This document shows, one piece after another, positions 14,787 to 23,757 of a DNA stretch of 64,000 nt. The notes beneath the pieces were generated by a model that was not told where the DNA came from, ran no database searches, and saw only the letters and a list, made by a program, of their open reading frames with translations. Origin of the DNA: Candidatus Kaistia colombiensis. GTDB taxonomy: Bacteria > Pseudomonadota > Alphaproteobacteria > Rhizobiales > Kaistiaceae. The position numbers and the translations under genes are program-made. The DNA lies in the NCBI GenBank assembly GCA_029203105.1, contig CP119318.1, forward strand, positions 2,308,501-2,372,500, read 5' to 3'. Position 1 is the first letter of the stretch. Every line of letters starts with the position of its first letter.

Positions 14787-15779
14787 ATGGAGCGAGCTGA
14801 GTTGGGGGGCGCGAGCTCTCCATGGAGACGGACTGCGCAGCTATCGAGCCGATTCACTCACAGCCTTGGGTTGGTATGGGTGCTCATCGCTCTCTGCGTT
14901 GTCGCAGTTCTGATCTCGCCGAGCTTTACCCGGATCGACAATATTCTCGACGTCGCCCGTCAGATGGCGATGTACGGCCTGATAAGCATCGGTCAGACCT
15001 TCGTCATTTTGGGCGGTGGGATTGATCTGTCCGTCGGGTCGATCATCGCGCTGGCTTCGACGGTAAGTGCTCAAATGCTTGCGGCAGGCTGGCCCGTCTG
15101 GGTGGTCGTTGTGCTGGGCATCTCGATCGGGATCGTGTTCGGCGCCGTCAATGGCATCGGCATCACGGTTTTCCGCCTTCCGCCATTCATCATGACGCTC
15201 GGTACGATGGTGATGGGGCAGGGCTTGGCGCTGACGATCTCGAACGGCTACCTCGTCGACATTGGCGAGCGTGCCGAAGAGTTCTCGTTTCTGGGGTTGG
15301 GGCGTGCCTTCGGCGTTCCGAATCCGGTCTGGATCATGCTGGCTGTGGCCATCGCGGCGTTCCTGGCACTCAAATTCACGACCTTCGGTCGCGCCTTGTA
15401 CGGCGTCGGCAGCAATGCGGAGGCTGCCCGGCTGGCCGGTATCGGCGTGAAGCGGACGATTTTCGCAACCTATGTGATCTCCGGTGCGCTGGCAGGGCTG
15501 ACGGCTCTCGTCTTTGTGTCCCGCTTGACTGTGGGCGATCCGACCTTCGGCAAGGGGATGGAGCTTGAAGCCATCGCCGTGGTGGTCATCGGCGGCACAA
15601 GCCTCTTCGGCGGTGAGGGCGGTGTGGTTGGGACCCTTATCGGCGCCGCCATTGTCGCCGTGCTCGCCAATATTCTCAATCTGATTGGCGTCTCGCCCTT
15701 CGCCCAGCCGATCGTCAAGGGCGCCATCATTCTGATCGCCGTTCTGGCGGAGGTATTCCAGCGGTCGCGTCGTCGCTAG
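14787..15779 (+). CDS. Ribose-type ABC transporter permease
   Basis: 330 residues from the ATG after GGGAGGATGTA. About nine to ten membrane helices. GQTFVILGGGIDLSVGSIIALAS (about residues 70-92) and GSNAEAARLAGIGVKRT are hallmarks of the RbsC/XylH family of sugar-type permeases. It forms the membrane channel with the solute-binding protein 44 bp downstream and the fused two-domain ATPase at 19706. The gene leads the first half of the TetR cluster, directly behind operator boxes. Confidence 0.93.
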   Translation: MERAELGGASSPWRRTAQLSSRFTHSLGLVWVLIALCVVAVLISPSFTRIDNILDVARQMAMYGLISIGQTFVILGGGIDLSVGSIIALASTVSAQMLAAGWPVWVVVVLGISIGIVFGAVNGIGITVFRLPPFIMTLGTMVMGQGLALTISNGYLVDIGERAEEFSFLGLGRAFGVPNPVWIMLAVAIAAFLALKFTTFGRALYGVGSNAEAARLAGIGVKRTIFATYVISGALAGLTALVFVSRLTVGDPTFGKGMELEAIAVVVIGGTSLFGGEGGVVGTLIGAAIVAVLANILNLIGVSPFAQPIVKGAIILIAVLAEVFQRSRRR

Positions 15780-15823
15780 CGCTGCTGGTTTCACATTCTT
15801 GTGCGACAAATGGGGAGGATTCA

Positions 15824-16768
15824 ATGCTGACTATCAACAAGCGCAACTTTCTCAAGGCTGTAGGGATGGGTGGCGCAGCTCTTCTGGCTGGCGCAAAGAT
15901 CGGCGTGGCGGAGGAGCGCAAATACCGCATCGGCCTGGCCATGAATGCGACGGGTCATCCGTTCAACATCGCCATGATGGACGGCAACAAGCAGTACGCG
16001 GCCGAGCATTTTCCGAATGTCGAGATCCTCGTCACCGATGGCCAGGCGCAGACGCTGAAGCAGGTGCAGGACGTCGAAAGCCTCATCGCTCGCGGCGTGG
16101 ATGCGATCATGATCTCGCCGAATGCCGATCAGCCGCTTCATCCCGTCCTCAAGGCGGCCATGGCGAAGAACATCCCTGTCATCACGCTCGACAGCGCGGT
16201 CAGCCTGCCGGTGACGAGCAAAATTGGCGCCAATAATCGCCTGATCGGTGCCGAAGTCGGCAAGTTCGTCACCGAGAAGCTCGGCAAGGACGCGCGCATC
16301 ATCGAAATCCAGGGCACGTCCGGGCGCCTGCCAACCATTGAACGTGGCCAGGGCTTCAGCGACGGTCTCGGCGGGGTGGGCAAGATCATCGCGCAGCAAT
16401 ATTGCGACTATGCTCGGGCGCCGGCGGTCCGGTTCATGGAAGACATGACGAACCGCTTTGCCGAAGGCGAGTTCAACGTCGTCTACGCGCACAACGACAC
16501 GATGGCTCTCGGGGCGATCCAGGTCCTGCGCGAGCGGGGTCGTTTGAAGGACGTTGTCGTCGTCGGCATCGATGGCGAAAATGCCGCTTTCAAGGCTGTG
16601 GCAGCCGGCGAAATGGCGGGTTGCTGGATCTACCCGGCCTGTGCCCCGGACGGTATCAAGGCCGCCTACGCGATTGTCACCGGCGCAGGGTTTGAGCCGG
16701 AAATCGTCTTGCCGACGGTCGCTGTCACCAAGGCGAACGTTCAGGACTACCTCGGTAAGGGTATCTAA
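15824..16768 (+). CDS. Sugar-type periplasmic binding protein (RbsB-like)
   Basis: 314 residues. The N-terminus NKRNFLKAVGMGGAALLAGA resembles a twin-arginine signal with Lys-Arg. The mature protein is a type I periplasmic binding fold: YRIGLAMNATGHPFNIAMMDGNKQYA, ARGVDAIMISPNADQPLHPVLKAAM, IPVITLDS, and the hinge strand FNVVYAHNDTMALGAIQVL. Such proteins bind pentoses, hexoses, polyols or related small ligands; specificity cannot be read. A strong hairpin follows, probably protecting the 3' end of a binding-protein-rich transcript. Confidence 0.92.
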   Translation: MLTINKRNFLKAVGMGGAALLAGAKIGVAEERKYRIGLAMNATGHPFNIAMMDGNKQYAAEHFPNVEILVTDGQAQTLKQVQDVESLIARGVDAIMISPNADQPLHPVLKAAMAKNIPVITLDSAVSLPVTSKIGANNRLIGAEVGKFVTEKLGKDARIIEIQGTSGRLPTIERGQGFSDGLGGVGKIIAQQYCDYARAPAVRFMEDMTNRFAEGEFNVVYAHNDTMALGAIQVLRERGRLKDVVVVGIDGENAAFKAVAAGEMAGCWIYPACAPDGIKAAYAIVTGAGFEPEIVLPTVAVTKANVQDYLGKGI

Positions 16769-16777
16769 CACGTTTGA

Positions 16778-16807
16778 AGGACCGGGCTCGCTCGCGAGCC
16801 CGGTCCT
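16778..16807 (+). other. Intercistronic hairpin after the binding-protein gene
   Basis: AGGACCGGGCTCG and its exact reverse complement CGAGCCCGGTCCT (13 bp) enclose CTCG. There is no T tract, so mRNA stabilisation is more likely than full termination. Confidence 0.75.
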
Positions 16808-16858
16808 ATTGGGATTTGAATAGGCTGGAGGGGTCGGGAAACTGGCCGGAGGGGATTG

Positions 16859-18496
16859 ATGTACGACTTCATCATCGTTGGGGCGGGATCGGCTGGCTGC
16901 GTACTGGCGGATCGGTTGAGCGCCGACGGCAAGTCTCGGGTGCTTGTGATCGAATCCGGTTTTAAGGACAACCATCCCCTCATGCATATGCCCGGGGCGA
17001 CCGGGAAAATCCAAAACTCGAAGCGCTACAATTGGGGATACGAATCCGTTCCCCAGAAACATCTGAACAATCGCAAGCTCTTCATCACTCAGGGCAAGGG
17101 GATAGGCGGCAGCAGCTCGATCAACGCCATGATCTACATTCGCGGCAATCGCGAGGACTACGATCAATGGCGGCAGATGGGCAACAAGGGCTGGGGTTGG
17201 GACGATGTCCTGCCGATCTTCATGGAGCTGGAGAACAACGCTCGACTGGGTGGGCCGTTCCACGGTCAGTCAGGCCCGCTTACGGTTACGGATCCGATTG
17301 CTCCGAACAAGATGAGTGTCCTGTTCACGGAGGCTTCGGAACAGGTCGGCGCTCCTCGGCGTGATGACTTCAATACCGGCGATCAGGCGGGGACGGGACT
17401 TTTCCAGTTCACCATTCGCAACGGCGTTCGGTGGAGTGCTGCCCGGGCGTTCCTCGACAAGGCGCGCGCCAGGAAGAACGTTGAGGTCGTTACGAATCTG
17501 ACGGCCTGCAAGATTCTTGTCGAAAACGGCAAGGCCGTCGGGGTCGTGGCGAAGTCGGACGACGGCGCGCCAACGACGTTTCGTGCGTCGCGAGAGGTCA
17601 TTCTTGCCGCGGGCGTTTTCGGCTCGCCCAAGCTTCTGCTGCTATCCGGCATCGGTCCGGCCAGCGAGTTGGCGGACGTTGGCGTTGCGTCGGTGCACAA
17701 CCTTCCCGGCGTCGGCAAGAATTATCATGATCACGTCGACATTCGTACCGTGCATCAGTGCCTGAGCCCGTGGACCTATGACGGCCAGGACAAGCTTCTG
17801 CCGGCGCTCCGGCATGGTCTGGAATACATCCTTCTGCGCAAAGGCATGGTGTCCTCCTCGCCTTGCCAGGCTGCGACCTTCGTAAAAAGCCGGCCGGACG
17901 TCGGAACGCCGGACATCTCGCTGTACTTCCTTCCGGTCGGCTTCGTCGATCACGGTCGAGTGAAGGTGCCGGGCAGGGCGGTCACTCTGCACAACAACAT
18001 CATGCGGCCCCTGAGCCGGGGCGAGATCAAGCTTCGTTCGTCCAACCCGACCGATATGCCGTTGATCGATCCTAATTTCCTCGCGCATCAAGCGGATATG
18101 GACATCATGGTGGAGTGTGTTCGGTGGGCGAGAAAGGTGATGGCGGCACCGGTTCTCGCGAAACACATTGGACGTGAAATCTTTCCCGGTCCCGACGTCC
18201 AGTCCGTCGAGGACATCGAGGCCTATGTGCGTGCGAACGCCGAGATCGACTACCACCCCGTCGGAAGCTGCAAGATGGGCCATGACAACCTCGCGGTTGT
18301 CGATGACCGGCTGAGGGTCCATGGCCTTTCCGGCCTGCGCGTCGTGGATGCGTCGATCATGCCGAACGTAATCAGCGGCAATACCAACGCGCCGACGATG
18401 ATGATCGCCGCGAAGGCGGCCAAAATGATCATCGAAGATCAGCGCGCTGGGCACTCGACCGCTCGTGCAGACTTGGGAGGACTGGATCATGCTTGA
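16859..18496 (+). CDS. GMC-family FAD alcohol oxidoreductase
   Basis: 545 residues from the ATG behind GGAGGGG. The FAD site DFIIVGAGSAGCVLADRLS opens the protein, then GMC signature 1 (GKGIGGSSSINAMIYIRGN), signature 2 (AAGVFGSPKLLLLSGIGP) and the C-terminal active site YHPVGSCKMG with GNTNAPTMMIAAKAA carrying the second catalytic Asn. Relatives oxidise choline, polyethylene glycol, long or branched alcohols and sugars. Here it probably oxidises the imported alcohol to an aldehyde for the dehydrogenase at 21199. The last 8 bases overlap the next gene. Confidence 0.93.
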   Translation: MYDFIIVGAGSAGCVLADRLSADGKSRVLVIESGFKDNHPLMHMPGATGKIQNSKRYNWGYESVPQKHLNNRKLFITQGKGIGGSSSINAMIYIRGNREDYDQWRQMGNKGWGWDDVLPIFMELENNARLGGPFHGQSGPLTVTDPIAPNKMSVLFTEASEQVGAPRRDDFNTGDQAGTGLFQFTIRNGVRWSAARAFLDKARARKNVEVVTNLTACKILVENGKAVGVVAKSDDGAPTTFRASREVILAAGVFGSPKLLLLSGIGPASELADVGVASVHNLPGVGKNYHDHVDIRTVHQCLSPWTYDGQDKLLPALRHGLEYILLRKGMVSSSPCQAATFVKSRPDVGTPDISLYFLPVGFVDHGRVKVPGRAVTLHNNIMRPLSRGEIKLRSSNPTDMPLIDPNFLAHQADMDIMVECVRWARKVMAAPVLAKHIGREIFPGPDVQSVEDIEAYVRANAEIDYHPVGSCKMGHDNLAVVDDRLRVHGLSGLRVVDASIMPNVISGNTNAPTMMIAAKAAKMIIEDQRAGHSTARADLGGLDHA

Positions 18497-19709
18497 AGGT
18501 TTGCGCGTCGTCAGTTTTTGCCACTATCTACAAGGCCCTTCGGCGACGCAGTACCTTGCCGACATGGGCGCCGACGTCATCAAGATCGAGAGCACCAATG
18601 GCGCGTTCGAACGACATTGGTCCGGCGCCGGGACCTATATCGACGGCGTCAGCGGGTTCTTTCTTGGCGTCAACCGCAACAAGCGCATTGTAGCCCTGGA
18701 TCTGAAGTCGGAGGCCGGCAAGGAGGCCGCGCTTCGCATCATCGACAGCGCCGATGCGGTTGTCGAAAATTATCGTCCTGGCGTACTCGACCGCTTGGGG
18801 CTCGGCTACGAGGCGCTCAAGGCGCGCAAGCCCGACATCGTGTTCGCATCGGCGACAGGGTTTGGATCAACAGGCCCGCTGAGCTCCAAGCCTGGCCAAG
18901 ATCTGCTGGCGCAGGCGAGGTCCGGCCTCATCTATGCGACCGGAGCCGGTGCGACAGGCGTTGGCGCCGCAGTGTGCGATCAGCACGGCGCAGCCTTGCT
19001 CGCTCTTGGTGTTCTCGGTGGCCTGACCCGAAAGCTGCTTTCCGGTCAGGGCACCCGTGTCGAAAGCAATCTCCTGAACGCCGGCCTCGATCTGCACGCG
19101 GAGTCCTTGATCAATTTCTTCTCGGGTGGCTTCCGCAACGAACAGTTCGATCGCGACAAGCATCTGGTGACGTGGTTTCACGAGGCCCCCTACGGCGTCT
19201 ACCGGATTGCGGGCGGAGCGATTGTGCTGTCTTCGAACGATCCCCGGAAACTGGCGCGAGCCCTTCGGAGCGACGTGCTGGCATCGATGGTCGAGTTGGA
19301 TCGGTACGAGTCACGCGATGAGTACGTGCAGGTTATCGCCGAATTGCTGGCGGAGCGGACCCTCGAATCGCTGGAGCCAGATCTGGACGCGGAGCAAATC
19401 TGGTGGGCTCCGGTGCAGGATTTCGAGGGACTGCGGAACGATCCGCAAATCAAGCACAACAATGTCTTCCGGGAACTCCCGGTTCGGGGCGGTAAAGTCG
19501 TCCTCGTCAATCATCCCATTCGATACGACGGAGAGGTGCCGCCCTTGCGACACTTCGGAGTCGAGATTGGCCATCACACGCGGGAAGTGTTGCTGGAGGT
19601 TGGTTATCGCGACGATCAGGTCGATGCCATGCTTGAGCAGGGTTGCGCCAGGACGGACTCGGAGCAAGGCCGCGATGCCATGGCGGAATACGCGGAGCAT
19701 TCCCGATGA
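18489..19709 (+). CDS. Family III CoA-transferase (CaiB/BaiF)
   Basis: 406 residues from the ATG 9 bases after GGAGG. Family features: LRVVSFCHYLQGPSATQYLADMGADVIKIE at the start, NRNKRIVALDLKS, VVENYRPGVLDRLGLGYEAL, and SKPGQDLLAQARSGL with the catalytic Asp. Family III enzymes move CoA between an acyl-CoA and a free acid. Its position after a GMC alcohol oxidase suggests activation of the acid formed by the aldehyde dehydrogenase. It overlaps the ATPase gene by four bases (ATGA), showing that CoA chemistry and sugar-type import share a transcript. Confidence 0.93.
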   Translation: MLEGLRVVSFCHYLQGPSATQYLADMGADVIKIESTNGAFERHWSGAGTYIDGVSGFFLGVNRNKRIVALDLKSEAGKEAALRIIDSADAVVENYRPGVLDRLGLGYEALKARKPDIVFASATGFGSTGPLSSKPGQDLLAQARSGLIYATGAGATGVGAAVCDQHGAALLALGVLGGLTRKLLSGQGTRVESNLLNAGLDLHAESLINFFSGGFRNEQFDRDKHLVTWFHEAPYGVYRIAGGAIVLSSNDPRKLARALRSDVLASMVELDRYESRDEYVQVIAELLAERTLESLEPDLDAEQIWWAPVQDFEGLRNDPQIKHNNVFRELPVRGGKVVLVNHPIRYDGEVPPLRHFGVEIGHHTREVLLEVGYRDDQVDAMLEQGCARTDSEQGRDAMAEYAEHSR

Positions 19710-21190
19710 AAATCCTGGAGATGAAAGGCATCCACAAGAGCTTTGGGCCGATCCGCGTCCTGAAAGACGTCAGCCTGACTCTGGAGGCGGGGAAGGTTCT
19801 GGCGCTTGCCGGCGAGAACGGGGCTGGCAAGTCAACGCTCATGCGGATCCTGTCCGGCGCGGTCAAGGCTGACGGCGGTGACATTCTGATCCAGGACCGT
19901 CTGGTTTCGGATCACTCGCCGGCTGCGATGCTCTCGCAAGGCGTTTCGATTATCTATCAGGAACTCATGCTGGCGCGGCAACTGACCGTTGCGGAGAACG
20001 TCTTCTTTGGGCGCCTCAAGACGAATGCCCTTGGCCTGGTCGACTGGAGTTCGATCCGATCGGAAACGAGCTCCATCATGGCTCGTCTCGGGTTCGACAT
20101 AGATCCGAATGCGCGCATGTCCACATTGAGTATTGCTCAATGTCAGATCGTCGAGATCGCCAAGGCGCTTACGCGGAACTCGAAGGTGATCGTGCTGGAC
20201 GAGCCTTCCGCGGTGCTGGGCGATAGCGAGCTGCAAAAGCTCTTCGCCGTGATCCGGCAACTCAAGCAGGAAGGCGTTTCCTTCATCTATATCTCGCACC
20301 GCATCAGCGAGATCATGGAGCTCTGTGATGACGTCATGGTCCTGCGGGACGGTTCCGTGGTTCGCAACTCGCCGATATCCGAGGTTACGTCGGCGGATAT
20401 CGTTCGATCGATGGTTGGCCGTGAGATTGATGACATTTTTCCCGAGAGAAGCGCTCAGCCCGGCAAGGTTGCGCTGAAGATCTCCGGATTGTCGCGAAAA
20501 GATATTCTGAAGGACATCAATCTCGAAGTGCGCTCCGGCGAAATCGTCGGCATTTGCGGGCTCGCCGGAGCCGGCCGAACCGAGCTGCTTCGAGCCATCG
20601 TCGGGGCAGACCCTTCGGAGAAGGAAGTTCAAATCGGCGGCCGATCCGTCGAGATTGCATCGCCGAAGCAAGCGCTCGATCGAAGGGTCGGGTTCGTTCC
20701 GGAAGATCGAACGACCGAGGGGCTGTTCCTGGAGCATCCGATCGCGTTCAACGTCACGATCTCGAAGCTCAAGAGTATTGCCAAATTCGGCTTTATCAAT
20801 CTTGGCCAGGAAACGTCGCGGGCGGAGTATTTCACCAAAGCCCTCCGCGTGAGAACTCCATCGGTGAAGCACAAGATCGGCAAGCTCTCCGGTGGCAACC
20901 AGCAGAAGTGCATGATCGCCAGAAGTATCTTCGGCGGCTGCGACATCTTGCTGATTGATGAGCCTACGCGCGGCGTGGATGTCGGCGCCAAGCGGGAAAT
21001 CTATCAGATCTTGGCCGATATGGCCGACAAAGAGGGGAAAGCTATTCTCTTTGTCTCGTCGGAACTTCCTGAAGTGCTCGGTTTGAGCGATCGCATCTTG
21101 GTAATGCGTGAAGGCGAGATCTCTGCGGAGTTGGCGCGTGGCGCCGCTACCGAGGAGAAAATCATGCAGCACGCAACCTTCAACAGTTAG
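19706..21190 (+). CDS. Ribose-type ABC transporter ATP-binding protein (two ABC domains)
   Basis: 494 residues, full length for RbsA-like proteins. The first domain has Walker A GENGAGKSTLMRIL, signature LSIAQCQIVEIAKAL and Walker B VIVLDEP. The second has the degenerate Walker A GLAGAGRTELLRAI and signature LSGGNQQKCMIARSI with ILLIDEPTRGVDVG, the normal asymmetry of this family. It powers the importer made of the 14787 permease and the 15824 binding protein, although three genes separate them. Start overlaps the CoA-transferase stop. Confidence 0.95.
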   Translation: MKILEMKGIHKSFGPIRVLKDVSLTLEAGKVLALAGENGAGKSTLMRILSGAVKADGGDILIQDRLVSDHSPAAMLSQGVSIIYQELMLARQLTVAENVFFGRLKTNALGLVDWSSIRSETSSIMARLGFDIDPNARMSTLSIAQCQIVEIAKALTRNSKVIVLDEPSAVLGDSELQKLFAVIRQLKQEGVSFIYISHRISEIMELCDDVMVLRDGSVVRNSPISEVTSADIVRSMVGREIDDIFPERSAQPGKVALKISGLSRKDILKDINLEVRSGEIVGICGLAGAGRTELLRAIVGADPSEKEVQIGGRSVEIASPKQALDRRVGFVPEDRTTEGLFLEHPIAFNVTISKLKSIAKFGFINLGQETSRAEYFTKALRVRTPSVKHKIGKLSGGNQQKCMIARSIFGGCDILLIDEPTRGVDVGAKREIYQILADMADKEGKAILFVSSELPEVLGLSDRILVMREGEISAELARGAATEEKIMQHATFNS

Positions 21191-21198
21191 GATCTGAA

Positions 21199-22662
21199 AT
21201 GACCAGGCGTTACGATCACTTCTTCTCGGGTCGAGAAGTAAAGCCGGCTTCCGGTCGCTACATCGACCGCCGGTCGCCTGCGACCGGTGAAGTCGTGGCA
21301 AGCTTTGCAGAGGGCACGCATAGCGACGCCAGCGACGCGATTGCCGCGGCTCGCAAGGCTTTCGATGAGGGGCCGTGGCCGCGGATGACCGGTGCGGAGC
21401 GCGGCAACATCATGTTCCGGTTTGCCGAGCTCATCGAACGGGATCTCGAGCGACTTGCGCGTATCGAAATGGAAGAGGTCGGCAAACCCATCCGCTTCGC
21501 ACGCGCCGACATTCGCGGCGCGATCGGCATGACCCGCTTCGCCGCAGGCATGGCAACGCAGATTCACGGCGAGACGTTCACAAATCTGGGGCCCGATAGG
21601 GTTGCCTTTGTGAAGCGGGAGCCGATCGGCGTGGTCGGCATGATCATTCCGTGGAACTTTCCGGCCGACGTGCTGGCAAAGAAGCTGCCCTATGCCATGG
21701 CGTCTGGTTGCACCTGCGTCGTCAAGCCGTCGGAATTTACGTCGGGTACGGCGCTGGAAATCGCAAAGCTTGCGATTGAGGCCGGCGTTCCCCCCGGTGT
21801 TGTGAACGTTGTAACGGGCTTCGGCGACCCGGTCGGCGAGGTTTTGACGACGAGCCCGGACGTGAACCTGGTATCGTTTACCGGATCAACCCGCGTCGGC
21901 AAGCGGATCATCTCGAACTCCGCCGAAACGATCAAGCCCGTTGCTTTGGAGCTCGGCGGGAAGTCGGCGAATATCGTCTTCGCGGATGCCGACCTGGATG
22001 CTGCCATCGACGGCGTGCTTTTCGGCATATTCCTGAACACCGGGCAATGCTGCGTATCCGGGTCGCGTCTCCTGGTTCAGGACACGATCGCCGATGACTT
22101 CATGGCGAGGCTGGTGCAGGCTGCCAAGAAGCTCAAGGTGGGTGATCCCAGCGACGAGAGCACCGATATCGGCACCATGATCCACGCGGATCATATGAAC
22201 AAGGTCCTGGGCTACATTCGCGGCGCCAGGGACGAGGGGGCCGATCTCCGTTTGGGTGGAGAGCCGCTGGACGGCGGCGGGCTGTACCTCGCGCCGACGA
22301 TCTTCGATCATGTGGATCCGAAGATGTCGATCTTCAGGGAAGAAGTGTTCGGCCCTGTCTTGAGCGCCAGCCGGTTCTCCACGATGGACGAAGCCATCGC
22401 CCTGGCAAATGACAGCGCCTACGGGCTCGCCAACTCCGTCTGGTCGAGCGACTTCAACACGGTCATGACGGTGTCGTCCAAGGTGAAGAGCGGCCTGGTC
22501 TGGGCCAATACGACGCTTGAAGTTGCGCCTCAGCTTCCGTTTGGCGGCGTGAAGGCGAGCGGATACGGCGTAGAAACCGGTGCTGCCGGCGTCGAGGAAT
22601 TCACTGTCTCGAAGACGGTCCTGATGAATTCTGGCAAGCGCGCTAACATCTATTCGCTGTAA
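21199..22662 (+). CDS. NAD(P)-dependent aldehyde dehydrogenase
   Basis: 487 residues, full-length ALDH superfamily. Catalytic residues are in place: IIPWNFP (cofactor-site Asn), ELGGKSANIVFADADLDAAI (general base Glu) and FLNTGQCCVSGSRL (nucleophile Cys), with EEVFGPVLS near the C-terminus. It follows the ATPase gene by 8 bp. It most likely oxidises the aldehyde made by the GMC enzyme to the acid used by the CoA-transferase. It closes the first half of the cluster; operator-rich DNA follows. Confidence 0.95.
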   Translation: MTRRYDHFFSGREVKPASGRYIDRRSPATGEVVASFAEGTHSDASDAIAAARKAFDEGPWPRMTGAERGNIMFRFAELIERDLERLARIEMEEVGKPIRFARADIRGAIGMTRFAAGMATQIHGETFTNLGPDRVAFVKREPIGVVGMIIPWNFPADVLAKKLPYAMASGCTCVVKPSEFTSGTALEIAKLAIEAGVPPGVVNVVTGFGDPVGEVLTTSPDVNLVSFTGSTRVGKRIISNSAETIKPVALELGGKSANIVFADADLDAAIDGVLFGIFLNTGQCCVSGSRLLVQDTIADDFMARLVQAAKKLKVGDPSDESTDIGTMIHADHMNKVLGYIRGARDEGADLRLGGEPLDGGGLYLAPTIFDHVDPKMSIFREEVFGPVLSASRFSTMDEAIALANDSAYGLANSVWSSDFNTVMTVSSKVKSGLVWANTTLEVAPQLPFGGVKASGYGVETGAAGVEEFTVSKTVLMNSGKRANIYSL

Positions 22663-22709
22663 GCATAGCGGGATCGCCGCCGCGGCAGCGGAAAAAATCC
22701 AATAAAATC

Positions 22710-22763
22710 TGACATGTAGGTCAAGGTGTGATTGACACCATCAAATTACTGACCTACATGTCA
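22710..22763. promoter_or_regulatory. Twin TetR operators and promoter of the second half-operon
   Basis: TGACATGTAGGTCA (22710-22723) and its exact reverse complement TGACCTACATGTCA (22750-22763) lie 40 bp apart centre to centre, about four helical turns. Between them TTGACA (22732-22737) could be a -35 element, with a TACATG -10 after 17 bp that falls inside the second operator. Binding of the cluster's TetR protein would block this promoter. Confidence 0.7.
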
Positions 22764-22791
22764 GTCAGTATCCGGTTTCATGGAGAGGTTG

Positions 22792-23730
22792 ATGTCCACG
22801 GTAGCATTCAAGGCGGAGGGGGTTATCCCCGCTACCCTTCTTGCCTTCAAAAGCGATTATTCGATCGATGAGGCAGCGACGCGCGCGCATCTGAGCGACG
22901 TCGGCAATGTGCGCGGCATTTCCAGCGTCGCGGTCAACGGTCACGCGTCAGAGGTTCATGCCTGCTCTTTTGAAGAGCAGCGGCTTCTGGTCGAGCTTGC
23001 GGTCGACGAGATCGGCAAGGTCGTGCCGGTTACCTGCGGCATCTATGCCGACAGCGGCGTCCAGGCGGCCCGCATCGCGAGAATGGCGCAGGATGCCGGC
23101 GCAGGCGCGCTCTTGCTCTTCCCGTCCCAGGTCTTCTGGATGGGAGCCATGTCCCGGCCGGAAATGATCTTTTCCCACTTTGAGGCGGTCACGGCGGCGT
23201 CGGATCTTCCGATCATCATCTTCCAGTATGCCTCCAATTCCGCGCTTTGCTACCCGGTGTCGATCATCGAGCAGCTGGTCGACCGATTCCCGCAGATCGT
23301 CGGGATCAAGGATGCTTCCTACGATCCTCAGACCCACGAATATCTCACGCGTACACTGCAGGCGCGGCCCAATCCGGTGACGATGTTCACCTCCCACAGC
23401 AGCTGGTTGCTTGGCTCGTTGTCGATGGGTGCGAAGGGCATTCTGTCGGGCTCCGGCAGCGTGGTCGCCGCCCTTCAGGTGGCGCTATTCGAGGCCATTG
23501 GCCGGGGTGATTTGGAAGCCGCGAAGGCGGTTCACAAGTTGATTCAGCCGACCGCAGACATCTTCTACAGCCATCCGCTTGTCGACATGCACAATCGCAT
23601 GAAAGAGGCGCTCGTCATGATGGGGAAGCTGGATGAGGCAATCGTCAGGCCGCCCCTGATGAAGCTTCATCCCGAAGAGATTGCGCGCGTTCGGCAAGCG
23701 CTCGTATCAGCGAAGCTGATTGCTTCCTGA
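22792..23730 (+). CDS. DapA-family lyase/aldolase
   Basis: 312 residues from the ATG after GGAGAGG; an ATG 12 bases upstream lacks a ribosome site. A TIM-barrel dihydrodipicolinate synthase family enzyme: VNGHASEVHACSFEEQ replaces the usual GTTGE-type loop, FQYASN supplies the family Tyr, and FPQIVGIKDASYD contains the Schiff-base Lys. Family members cleave or form bonds next to 2-keto acids. In this cluster a retro-aldol step on a keto-intermediate is plausible. It heads the second half-operon behind the twin operators. Confidence 0.88.
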   Translation: MSTVAFKAEGVIPATLLAFKSDYSIDEAATRAHLSDVGNVRGISSVAVNGHASEVHACSFEEQRLLVELAVDEIGKVVPVTCGIYADSGVQAARIARMAQDAGAGALLLFPSQVFWMGAMSRPEMIFSHFEAVTAASDLPIIIFQYASNSALCYPVSIIEQLVDRFPQIVGIKDASYDPQTHEYLTRTLQARPNPVTMFTSHSSWLLGSLSMGAKGILSGSGSVVAALQVALFEAIGRGDLEAAKAVHKLIQPTADIFYSHPLVDMHNRMKEALVMMGKLDEAIVRPPLMKLHPEEIARVRQALVSAKLIAS

Positions 23731-23757
23731 TAATCTTAACGGCGGGAGATGAAGCCG

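Noticed and set aside
19832..21301. Long minus-strand frame opposite the ABC ATPase gene
   Set aside because: The plus strand encodes a complete two-domain ATPase with all motifs; the antisense frame has none.
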